DNA from: Ephemerocybe angulata
Lineage: Eukaryota > Basidiomycota > Agaricomycetes > Agaricales > Psathyrellaceae
DNA length: 28,881 bases
Assembly (NCBI GenBank): GCA_013368325.1
Contig: JAACJK010000250.1
Span: 1 to 28,881 of the forward strand
Direction of reading: 5' to 3'
Below, one piece after another: positions 11,581 through 20,990 of this stretch. Position 1 is the stretch's first letter; each line of letters starts with the position of its first letter. The notes below the pieces were generated by a model. That model did no database searches, was not told where the DNA came from, and was given only the letters and a program-made list of their open reading frames with translations. A program made the position numbers and the translations under genes.

Positions 11581-12737
11581 CTATAGCAGGGCGACAATAG
11601 CAAGGATGGCAGCAATTGCGGGCGCTTGCACCGTTGATCGTGGGTTGGAAGCCACCATTGCCATAGCCACCCGCCGTCCCAGACGCTGCTGTGCCGTTAA
11701 TCTGCTTTGCAAGGTCCTGGAATGCCTGGAAGCTCTTAGCGCTACCTTCCACGGCGTTCACTGAGAAGACCATTCCCTGTCCGCAGTGGTTGCCTTGAGG
11801 GCAGTAGGCCCAGACGGGCTTGGTCTACGAGGCAAAGTCAGGACAATGCCATGGGAATCAAGTGCGATGGAAAACTCACGTCGTTCACGCGGACAGTGTA
11901 GGTAGGGAAAGTAGTCGCAGTGTCCGCTACTGGGAAGAATCCAGAGTCGAAGCCAAGGGAAGCTGGCACTGATTGTGAGAGCGGCACGCATGGCGCATCA
12001 AAGCTACTGGCAACAACGGCGTGATTCTTCTGGTGGAACTCGAAGACGATGTTGTCGCCGATGTTGGCCTGAACATTAGAAGGGTTGAAGGTCAGAGCTC
12101 CGGGACCGCCGACGATGACCTTGATGTCCTTCGTTGCGGTCGTGCTCGGAGCAGTTGTTGTGCCAGTGCCGGTCGTTGTTGCTGTTGTTGAGGCAGAGGT
12201 GGACGTTGCTGTTGCTGTTGCGCCCGCTGCCTTGGCCTTGGAATTCGGCCATTTTGGCTCCGGGATTTACGGCGAAGACCATCCCTGCAGCGCAATGGGT
12301 GCCCTGCTTGCAGTAGACCATACTGGATCGGTGGTGGCGACGTTGAACTCGGCGACTTGGAACTCTGTCTGCGTGTCGGCAACGGGGATGCTATAGGCTT
12401 CGACTGAGAAGGAGCCATTTCAGAGGATGCAATGGAGCTTACAAGCCAGAATCAAATCCGTTGGGTGCTTTGACACAAGGGGCGTCGAAGGTTGACTGGG
12501 TTGCTGTGTGATTCTTCGTTTGGAAGATGAAGCGAACGATGTCGCCTGGCTGTGCGGTCTAAGGGAGGTTGATATAAGTATTCACGCGGGATCCACAGTA
12601 CATAAAAGTAGACATACAACGCTCTCTGGGGTGTACTTCAGACCATTGGGACCACCGACGATAACATCAAAAGAGGCGCCACGGACGGCAGGAAGGGCGC
12701 CAAGGGCCAAGATTGTGAGGGCTTTCAAAGAGAACAT
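11581..12737 (-). CDS. Secreted tandem-cupredoxin protein, probably GPI-anchored
   Basis: Extracellular serine/threonine-rich blue-copper-like protein, a family common on mushroom cell surfaces. Start MFSLKALTILALGALPAVRG at 12737 is a signal peptide with a probable cut before ASFDVIVGG. Two cupredoxin domains follow, each opening (D/K)VIVGGPxxLxxxP. The copper ligands look complete in both: domain 1 His in KNHTAT and Cys-His-Met in YCKQGTHCAAGMVF; domain 2 His in KNHAVV and YCPQGNHCGQGMVF. A Thr/Ala/Ser linker (about 40 residues) joins them. The C-terminus has a short Gly/Asn stretch and a hydrophobic tail (AIAAILAIVALL) ending at the TAG at 11581, fitting a GPI signal. Introns lie at about 11825-11879, 12402-12441 and 12559-12621. 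Frame breaks occur near 12328, near 12243 and near 11627. Function is inferred from the fold; electron transfer or wall association are both possible. Confidence 0.85.
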
Positions 12738-12739
12738 GT

Positions 12740-13040
12740 TTTAACGACCGGTCGTGAGGGAATGTGAACGGAAAGCAAGAAAAAGGGTTCAACCCAGCGA
12801 AAGTGGAAGGGAGTGAAGGAGGGAAAGTGGACAGCCAGCATGGCATGGACCTCCTTATATATCAACGTTGCGAGGACAATTGGCTCAAAGGGCCCTCCAT
12901 TGTCCATCACGACAAACAGATGTATACATACCACATGTCACAACGGCCTTCCTCTTTGGGCCACTCATTTCCGCCGAGTCTCCCTTTGTTCCCGTTCGTT
13001 GCCATTCATTCTATCACTGTGGGATAAAGCATAATCGACG
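12740..13040. other. Promoter and leader of the cupredoxin gene
   Basis: About 300 bp between two minus-strand genes, containing the TATA-like box listed separately. No gene seen; the open frames across 12764-13027 have no recognisable features. Confidence 0.5.
12854..12862 (-). promoter_or_regulatory. TATA-like box of the cupredoxin gene
   Basis: Minus-strand ATATATAAG, about 117 nt before the ATG at 12737. A well-formed TATA element fits a highly expressed, regulated cell-surface gene; placement is by position and consensus only. Confidence 0.45.
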
Positions 13041-14323
13041 CTAGACGTACAGCGAAACAAAACTTCCCCATCTCTCAATAACAGGCTTCACTATCGTCTC
13101 CCATTCCTTGTTCTTGTTCCCCTCAGATGACCAACGCTGGAACTCGAATATCTCCTTGTGCATTGTCCCACAGTCTTTACAACGATCCTTTTTCGCGGTG
13201 CTTTTTCCCCCTGGCGGGGAAGGGGAGGCAGCAATATTCGGCCAAGACGGCTCAAGATAGACGCACGTTGCAGTCAGATCCGCCAATTCCAGATGGATCA
13301 GTCTCTCTACAAATTTTCTGTGAGAAATAAATAGCTGGCGATCGGCTAAGGGGACTTGCCTAGACGATGGCAGCATGGTGCTTTCTCACCGGCCCTGACT
13401 CTGCCTTTCATGAGGGTAGCTTCGTTTTCGTCTACGCCTTGTGCTTCAGGTCCGGGGTAATAGCCTCGGAGAACTTGCTCTTTCGATCCGCATTGTTTTC
13501 CCCACTGGTCAATCCTTTTCACCAGATTGACTGCTCGCCCGACCTTGAGTTTGACGGTCTCCGTCTCATCGTCTACTCGGCGCGTTTAGCCTTGCGACAG
13601 CAGGTAGGTATATGTGGTTTGTGAAGCCCTACCTCGAATTTCAAATGTGTAGATGTAACCATCCACATCGGATTGAGAGCGACTCCGTTCCATTTCGATC
13701 CGCAGCGCGAGCTGTGTTTCGGTCTGTAGATAGCTCGGGATCCATGCTGTGCAGACGTCAATACGTTATACAAAGAGTTGGATCGACGCATACTACATAC
13801 CTTCAAACTCTACCCATTCACCATTCTTGCGGGCATAGCAACCCGAGGGACTCAATAATTCTTTCGTGTGCTGGAAGCAAAACCGCTCGAGTGGCGGATT
13901 CAGCTCACCATAATCTTCGTCGGTGACTTGATCCAACGCCGGCGCAGCTTTCACAAATCGTGTGCACTGCTTACCGGCCTTTGTGGTGCCAGAGCACTGC
14001 ACTTGCCCAGCCTTGCCTGAGGGTGTGGAAGGAGCAGAGGTAGATGGTTCAGGGGAAGAAATTCTTGTAGGAGTTTGTCCGGCAGTTCCTTTACTAGGCC
14101 TGGGTTTTGTGGGGGTCACGGGGGGTTTGGCAGGCGGCGACGACGGTGTACTGGAGCCTGAGACGAGAGCCGCCGGCCTTCCATTCGCTGGTTTAGAAGG
14201 TTGGGACAGGTAGGGTGTAGACGAAGATGGTTTCGACGCGGTTGGTTTACTGGGATTCGATGTTGGCCTGGGATAGTCTCGCAAACCAGACTCTAGTATC
14301 TGAGAAGAAGAGTTCGTTCTCAC
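13041..14323 (-). CDS. Zinc-finger plus T5orf172 (GIY-YIG-like, Mug113) protein
   Basis: Read on the minus strand: a Pro/Ser/Thr-rich N-terminal half; a zinc-binding cluster CSGTTKAGKQC followed by FCFQH; GEWVEFEG; then the T5orf172 domain with GYIYTFEIR (the GIY-equivalent strand), LKVGRAVNLVKRIDQW (the YIG-equivalent strand and catalytic-type Arg), an ERLIHLELADL helix and a second cluster CKDCGTMHKEIFEF; it ends SFVSLYV. T5orf172 is a GIY-YIG nuclease relative, found in phage proteins and in fission yeast Mug113 (meiotically up-regulated). Introns fit near 13734-13799, 13569-13626 and 13318-13359; the last has a GC donor (TAG|GCAAGT). One A appears lost from the A run at 13314, just after the last acceptor. 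No ATG opens the frame: it runs upstream of 14323 to about 14390, so a short 5' exon is missing and the given start is nominal. Confidence 0.75.
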
Positions 14324-14482
14324 TTGATATAGAGTCTGGTCGATAACCCCGGTCTTGGCAGTGGGAGGGGGCTGAGTTTGAATAAATGATTTGTGTCAGC
14401 ATGCCGAAGGGGGCCGAGATTGATGGTGCCCTGATAGGGGCGATTTAGATAGCGCGCTTGTATCGTCCGCCCATCTAGCAGT
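14324..14482. promoter_or_regulatory. Divergent promoter between the T5orf172 and DUF6589 genes
   Basis: About 160 bp separates the two opposing genes. It contains GATAGGGGCGAT at 14433-14444, and GCGCGCTTG (14452-14460) and TCTAGCAG (14474-14481), which recur at the far end of the DUF6589/helicase pair. Part of it may be coding 5' sequence of the minus-strand gene. Confidence 0.45.
14433..14444 (+). promoter_or_regulatory. GATAGGGGCRAT promoter motif, copy 2
   Basis: GATAGGGGCGAT, 38 nt before the ATG at 14483 and in the same orientation as that gene. Identical to the copy at 20867-20878. Confidence 0.45.
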
Positions 14483-17400
14483 ATGGATCCACCCCCTGGG
14501 GCCACGGATGAAGAATCGAACACATACAACACATTCAGGACACCCCAGCGCCACCCTAGTTCCCAGCAAATTCCCATCGCGCAGCCCGTTCCCGTCTCCG
14601 GAACCCAGTACCATTCTTCCCCCTGGAACGTCGCGTCTCCTTCACCCCTTCACTTCCCTGCAACTCCTGGCCAAGTCCCCTCTGGGCACTACCCCTACCC
14701 TACCCAGTTTACGCCACCCCATGGCCCGCATACTCGGCTGCAATCCCGCCGTCACTCGGTCCCCCTTCCCCTGCACCGGCTGTTCCAGTTCTAGCTCGCG
14801 CAGGCTCGCCCACTGTCGACGACCTTTCACGTTTGCGGGATGGCGAGGAGAAGCTTTTTGCTGCTGGGTTGTTCCGAGGGATCATCTACAAAGGAAACGG
14901 AAAGGGCAGGGACGATCGGTGGCGGCTAGGCTCGAGCTATGTCTTTCCGCACTCAGAGAAGGTCAATGCAGAGATGAGGGCGGCGATTGTGTACAGGTGC
15001 ATGCGTCAGGCTGGATTCTCCTCTTTCGGCGAATTATTCGATGTATACTTCTCGGGGAAGTACTCGTTCTCCCAATACACTGGTGTTGCAAAGGGAATCA
15101 AGTCTTTTCTGGCCGCTCAAGGAGAGAAACCCGATGAACACCCCGTCGCCATTGTCGAACACTTTTTCGGCATGAGAAGTCCCGACTCAATCTCGATGGC
15201 AAGGTCGCACTCAACGCCCCTCCGTTTACAATACCGTCGTATGCCCTACCTCCTTCGGTTCGCTTGGATGGAAATTACAGTCAAGAACTACCGGCGTATA
15301 CTTGCACGAAGCACGCCCTGCTCAATTGGAGCCTTGGAAAGATTGTAGAGGTTATTGATGAAGAAAGCGAGCAGCTGCTAAAGCTTGCGCTTGGATTTAC
15401 TCGAGCACCTCGCGATATCCTTACCTGGAGCAATCTGACGACCTGGAGCATTACGTCTAGCCAAGAAACACTCGCCACAACGGCACCCGCCCTCTTCACA
15501 ATCTTCTCGACTGTCGCTGTCAACGAGAACACCAGGAAGCGAGTTCAGCAAGCACGAGTAATTCCACAGTCATCGGATGACATCCAAGCGCCATTGCCGC
15601 CCTCCAGTCCACCACAGTACCTTCCTGAGAGCCTCGCGGGAGAAAGCGACAAGGATGAACAGGATGAAGTCGCGACTTGCTCAGAAGACGAGGATGCGCT
15701 CCCAGAAAAGCCGACTTCATCGCCGTTTCTCGGGACAGCCCCTCCATCCATCTCAGGTGTTCCAATAAATACTCGGCGAGATCCTTGGCTCGTGAGTTCT
15801 TGTAACATGGTTAATACTTTCCCGTATTAATATCTTTCAGGGTGTAACCGTCACGATCCTAATGCTTCTATTTTTTCGCTACAAATATGCGATCGTCTTT
15901 CAAACAGTCATCGGAATCTTTCTCTTTACGTGCAACGCAAATCGCGATATCATTTCGATACTCGGTCGGATGGGACTCACAGTGGCTTACGATACGATCC
16001 TGGCAACTCTACACATCCTAGCAAGCGATACCAACACATATTTGCAGGCATTTGGCTGCCTCCTGCAGGACGGACAGCCCACCTTCCTCCTCCTGTTCGA
16101 TAACGTGAACAAAATGCGCCGAGCCTGGCAACACACATCTTACCACAATGACGAAATGCAAAGCGGAACCGCAGCTACGTTGATTCAACTGGAGGACGTC
16201 CCACCGGGGGCCCTCAGCTCAGAACCACTACTCGATGCTCAGCGCAAAAAGCGGCGCCAGGAATTGACGGTTGACGTTCTTTGGAAGGACATCAATTGGG
16301 AGCATATTCAATTGACCGGGGTGGGCACTATTCTTCGAGTATGGGTTAAGCATGTGCCAGCCCTCCAGCGGTTCCAGGGCGACGTGGACCTCTTCTTCTC
16401 CAAGGAGAGTGCCGTTCACCCCTTACGATTGCGCAAGAGCACGATTATCCCAATGCGCCCGACTGCGATCAACGAAGCGACGACCGCCGGCACTCAGGAT
16501 GTACTCCATAATCTCATGATCGGACAGCTCAGAATACTTCCAACGTGGACCCATCGCTGGGTTATCATGGTCTGCGGGGACCAGTTAACAATTGACCGGA
16601 TGCGCAAACTCAAGCGGTACATGGCAAAGACGGACACAGCTTACGACCGCCACGATTGGGTCCTCCCGATTATTCAGCTCTGGCACCTAAAATGGAACTT
16701 GCAAAAGGCCATAATCCGGATGAACTGGTCACCCATAGTCGGAGAAGGAGTTAACGGCCTTCGGCACGATATACACGCCTTGCGACGCGAAAAGTTCAAC
16801 GAGAAAAAGTGTGACTTCTATCCGGCTCATCACATCCTAGAAGACGTCTTTGAGGCACTGATTCTATCTGCTTTGAGGTAAGCTAAACTTTATTCCATTC
16901 TGACATGTATTTTAAACACTCTCTATAGGCTAGAGTGCGAGAAGGTTACGGGGAAGGAAGATGAGGCGAACGTGAAACTTCTTGATGGGCTCCAAGCATG
17001 TTTTACCGCCAATGCAGAACTCGCAGGGTGCAACTTCGAGTACCTCCGTACCCTGGCCTTGAAGGTCTACCAGAAGTACCTGACAGCTGCTGCTGCCGAA
17101 GCAGCGAAGGATCCAGTTGGTTCGAGCCTAGACAGTCAATCAGAGTCCGAATCCGAAGATTCCGGTGGCTCAGAGGTCGGTTCAGATCAATCACGGAGTC
17201 AGGCGCCTAAACAGGCGCTCGAGCCAGACGAGTCACTCGCGAACACTATCAACTTCATGCGCGCCACCTTTTGGTATCTGGAAGTCTGTGCTGCCATTGC
17301 AGAAGGGGATATTGGGCGTGTTTTTGAAGTTATAAAGGTGCGACTAAACAAACTACGGCAAATCAATTGACTCTGACGTGCGGCGGCGGGTGGATTTAAT

Positions 17401-18055
17401 TTAGCTGCTCCGATTCTCCTTCTGGGGTGCTGGGTGTACCAACTATGGAAACGAGATGCTGGAACTTGCGTGCAACTTCCTCTACGAGTTTTCTGAAGGG
17501 CTCAAAGAGGCTGTCCTCAACAATTACCTCGTCAATCCGTCAGGTAAACCCGGACATTGGTTTGAGCTGGACTTACTCCAAGAGCATTTCAATTTCTGGT
17601 TGAAGCGCCTGTTCAATTCCAAAAGCCACAGTTTCGACTCAAAGCATCTCGCGGAAGCCGTTGGACTTAACATCGGTGGATTCAGTCTTCTTCGTGACCT
17701 GTTTCCCGGTGTCTTTGGGATACGGAAGAAGAGCTACTCGCACTCCGACCCCGAAAAACAAACAGACATCAACATATTGGGAGAGCACTACCGAAGCGAA
17801 AAAGTCCTTGCTCACCAGTCAGGTCGTACTCAACCGTATGAAGTAATCGACGAATTTGCGAAGGGGATCGACATTCTTTCCTCTGGGAAGCTGGATACAT
17901 TTATCAGGCGGACTGTGAACGATGGGCCAGGTGCGGAAGAGGGGATGGACGATTCGGAGGCTAACAGCAATCGGGCTACGCTTCCATCCAATCCCATCAT
18001 CATGGAAGGAGGGGAAACATCGATTGATTCATTTGTCGGCGGTAATTTAGAATAA
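14483..18055 (+). CDS. DUF6589 protein, possible transposase-like (RNase H fold) element protein
   Basis: About 1,135 residues over four exons (introns 15792-15840, 16878-16928 and 17338-17404). The family is DUF6589, abundant and often multicopy in Agaricomycetes, with no assigned activity. Seen: Pro/Ser-rich N-terminus (MDPPPGATDEE); conserved N-terminal block FRGIIYKGNG, GFSSFGELFDVYFSGKYS; an acidic linker ending DPWL; a helical segment with helix-turn-helix character (NRDIISILGRMGLTVAYDT); LLLFDNVNKMRRAW; WVIMVCGDQLTIDRMRKL; PIIQLWHLKWN; CDFYPAHHILEDVFEALI; NFMRATFWYLEVCAAIAEGDIGR; FWGAGCTNYGNEMLELACNF; LVNPSGKPGHWFELDLLQEH. The ordered Asp/Asp/Glu residues in the middle resemble a DDE nuclease triad (inference). 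Frame breaks fall near 14720 (CCACCCC) and near 15170; everything after is clean. The stop sits 7 nt from the stop of the convergent helicase gene. Confidence 0.85.
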
Positions 18056-18062
18056 GCTGTAA

Positions 18063-20143
18063 TTAAGTACTATCAATGTTCTCTTTGCCCCTGGCCAAAC
18101 GAGTCCGCTTGGATAACCTGGTTGTTGTCACACCAGTTAAGCTCCCCTTTCGCTTTGTGCCTCCTACAGTACTTGCCGGTGCCGTAGTACTGCTGACTGC
18201 TGGGTGTGCACCGAGCACGAGCCTTGTGTTTCCTGACAGTGCTATTCTTGTGCGTGTGTCTTGCTCTGGGGCTGAAGTTCCTGGAAGGTTGCGATCGGGG
18301 TTCGACACAGCCTGGAGTGGCTGACGGCTGTTGGGATCTGTGACTACCGATTTGGCGGGCGTGTCTTTCTTGTACGGTACGAGCTTTGTTACAAGAAATT
18401 TGTATAGCTTCTTGGCGTGCTTCGTGTCGAGGTGTTTCCAGTCTTGCACCGTGAGCTTGAACCGGGAAAACTCAGAGCATATGTGCGCGTGATTTACGAG
18501 GGATGTGAGAATATGGGAAGGGAAGAAGATCTCTGCGGGAGTGTGCGCATCTGCTGCGCTTCCAGCCCGTCGAAGGGTTCTCCAAATCCGCGAGCGCCAC
18601 GAAATCAGATCCTGCTTGAGCGCTTCACGCTCTGCCGGAATAAGTGCGCGGTACGTGCCGTCGGACCGCGGAAGTTTCGTGCTTTCTGTGCCGGATTTCT
18701 GGTTCTCCAGTCGCTCCTTCCATCCGTCGATGATTTCTCGGTCAGTGTCTTGCTCGGGCCCTGGATCGCAGACTACGCAGCAATTGTCGTGCTGAATGAA
18801 GTCGTCGCCGTAGTACTTGTTGTCCGTATACCGCGGGCATTCTAGCAAGGTGGGATTGAACCATTTCCGAAGCATTGGAGGTAATGCATTTCGGCGTTTA
18901 GCTTCGTCCTTTGCTTTCTGAGTTTGGGACTCGCTTCCTGACACTTCCTGTACCCAAGATGGGGCGTAGGTGATGACCGTGGCAGGCTTTCCATCTCTCC
19001 CGCAACGGCCCATCTTCTGCTTCATGATCTCGGGCGAGGCGCACAAATCAAAGACAATGACACGAGGGAGGTTGGGGATATCGAGTCCGTACGTGAGCGA
19101 ATCCGTCACGATTCCGATACGTAGTGTTGTTCCGGTGGTGATATCTTGCACAAATCTTTGGCGATACTCGATAGGCATGAGAGAATTATAAAGTTTGATT
19201 ATTTGGGTGCGGTTAGGGACAGATGTCGGTATTAGGGTATCGAGGAAACACATAATGGCATGTGAAGTTGCGATTGTATCAGTGAAAATGAGTGTGGGGG
19301 TGATGTCTTGGGCTGAAGTGATAGTTGGAGAGATGGTGAAGGAGGTGTCCAGAAACTCGCCAGTAGTGAAGGGATGTTGGAGAATGCGCGGGATGTACTT
19401 GATCTTTGGTCTGTCCAAGCGATAGCGTGCGTCGACGTAGTGACCTGGGCGAAATCCCAAGAGGACGGCGGCCTTTGGTGCGTTGGAGAGGGTGACGGAG
19501 CCAGTCACGGCACACCAGACCACGGATGAGGGTAGCCGGCTTCGCATGAGGATTATGTCGCCGTAGGGAACACAGAATGTGCTTGTAGTCTCGAGAACGA
19601 GGTGCGCTTCGTCGACTAGCATCCACCGTACTGAGTTCCGGATAGTGCTGACCTTCACCCAGTTGTTAAAGCGCTGGCTTCGGAGCATCTGTGGACTCAT
19701 GATGGCGAGCCGTACTCTACCATCCAGCGCGAGGACCTTGAAAAGGTCGTTACCCAGGGCATCGGCTTCTCGTAGGGTATCCTCAGTTACGGAGAGGGCG
19801 TCGAGACCTACTGCCCTCGCAGTCTTTTCCTGTGGTCAACGTTAGAGGTCAATTGACAAAATGTGCGAGAAGCGAGAAGTGTGCGCACCAATTGCTGGGC
19901 CAGGGCCTTCGTCGGCACAACAGCAATGCCAATACCCTCCTCAAGCTTCAATTTCGCGGCAATAAGCGGCGAAAGGAGTACGGTGGTCTTTCCTTCACCC
20001 GTTGCTATGGTCAGGAAGACGTCTTTTCCTTTGTATAGGTCCAGGGCATGCTGAAACTGGAAGGGTCGAAGTTTCTCAATCTTGAACGCGTCGCAGAGTC
20101 CGTCGTGGAGCCACCGGTCGGATTCTTCTCCAGAAGTCGCCAT
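18063..20143 (-). CDS. RecQ-like DEAH-box superfamily 2 helicase
   Basis: About 673 residues, one intron (19830-19888), no frame breaks. Helicase motifs in order: LRPFQFQHALDLYKGKDVF (Q-type lead-in), I ATGEGKT, Ia VVPTKALAQQ, II VDEAHLV, III VTGSVT, IV TLIFTDT, V IGIVTDSLTYGLDIP, VI QKMGRCGRDGKPA. After motif VI comes a cysteine cluster (LLECPRYTD ... NCCVVCDP) in the place where RecQ enzymes carry their zinc domain. The C-terminal 250 residues lack recognisable winged-helix or HRDC domains and end in a Lys/Arg-rich tail (LSKRTRLARGKEN) suggestive of nuclear import. Walker A is ATGEGKT rather than the usual TGGGKS. Proteins of this type occur in many copies in mushroom genomes. Tail-to-tail with the DUF6589 gene; its promoter has repeats at 20156-20185. 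Confidence 0.9.
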
Positions 20144-20155
20144 AGATAAGTTATA

Positions 20156-20185
20156 AAGGGTATATAGTCATTAGAAAGGGTATAA
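20156..20185 (-). promoter_or_regulatory. Paired TATACCCTTT repeats in the helicase promoter
   Basis: AAAGGGTATA occurs at 20156-20165 and 20176-20185, 20 bp apart in the same orientation, only 13 to 42 nt before the helicase ATG at 20143. The second overlaps a TATA-like GGGTATAAAAAG. They could be core promoter or binding sites; evidence is repetition and position only. Confidence 0.35.
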
Positions 20186-20311
20186 AAAGAGTGTGGAGGG
20201 TTAGGTTGTGAGTGTAAAGGCAAGAGACGTGTATTTCTGCTAGAGGCGCGCTTGCAATCACACTAATTAGGGATTGAGCCGTGTTCTTGGTTCGTGGCCG
20301 CGCGGCCGACA

Positions 20312-20830
20312 TCAAATTTTCAAACTCCCTCCCCTCCTATGGTCTTGGCGCCAGGTACGGCTCAGACTAGGCCTGGGAGGCATATTAACACTGGGATCGA
20401 GCGCCATCTGCATGGTCAATGATTGCTGGTCCGGGGGGTATGTACCGAACGGCATAGGCATCGTGGAAGGAGGCGCAGAGTAGTTCGGGCGCGTAGGGCG
20501 TGGTGGCCCACTTTCTTCAGTGACATAACTGGGATGAAATCCTCCGATGAACCCAGGATCGTTCATGGGAGGTCTAGGCGGTGGACTCGCAACGTTCAAA
20601 GCATTGAACGACTGGATCAAGTTAGCGTCGACTGCTGCTGGTGTGGCATAACCACTGGGTTTAGGAGGGGGTGCAGGTGGTGTGTCTTCGTCGTTCTATG
20701 ATCCATCTAAGCTTCTAAGCGGGGTGTACTCCATAGGCAGCCTGACCTTGGGGTCGAGGGAGTCGATGAGCTTGGAAAGGAGGCTGTTTGCAACATCCTT
20801 GACCTTCTGCTTTGTTGACGGCTTTGACAT
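20312..20830 (-). CDS. Small proline-rich protein, unrecognised
   Basis: Two exons (intron 20696-20746), about 155 residues, clean frame. It begins MSKPSTKQKVKDVANSLLSK, a short amphipathic lysine-rich helix, then becomes Pro-rich and disordered (DEDTPPAPPPKPSGY, ASPPPRPPMNDPGF, SVNMPPRPSLSRTWR) and ends in a basic tail (RRGGSLKI). There is no signal peptide or membrane segment. I do not recognise the family. The Pro-rich blocks could bind SH3 or WW domains, but nothing specific supports this. It shares a 160-bp divergent promoter with LCP5, containing the 20867 motif in its own orientation. Confidence 0.7.
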
Positions 20831-20866
20831 ACTTGGCCAGGTAGGGAGAAAGGCGCAATGGCGCTA

Positions 20867-20878
20867 ATCGCCCCTATC
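20867..20878 (-). promoter_or_regulatory. GATAGGGGCRAT promoter motif, copy 3
   Basis: Minus-strand GATAGGGGCGAT, 36 nt before the ATG at 20830, exactly matching the copy at 14433 in sequence and nearly in distance to the start codon. It lies in the divergent promoter also used by LCP5. Confidence 0.45.
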
Positions 20879-20990
20879 TCGCAATGCAGTCACGTGAGGC
20901 CCATCAATCAGCAATTTCTTCCCACCAAGGCAACGACGGCGACGTTGTGAACTTCAACTTGTGACATCCTGAGTTCTCCCAGTGGCCATC

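Noticed and set aside
12085..12418. Open frames on both strands rich in Val/Ala or Gln/Arg
   Set aside because: Out-of-frame readings of the Thr/Ala linker between the two cupredoxin domains.
18076..19425. Plus-strand open frames (18076-18324, 18417-18845, 18970-19191, 19195-19425)
   Set aside because: Antisense shadows of the helicase gene, with no family resemblance.
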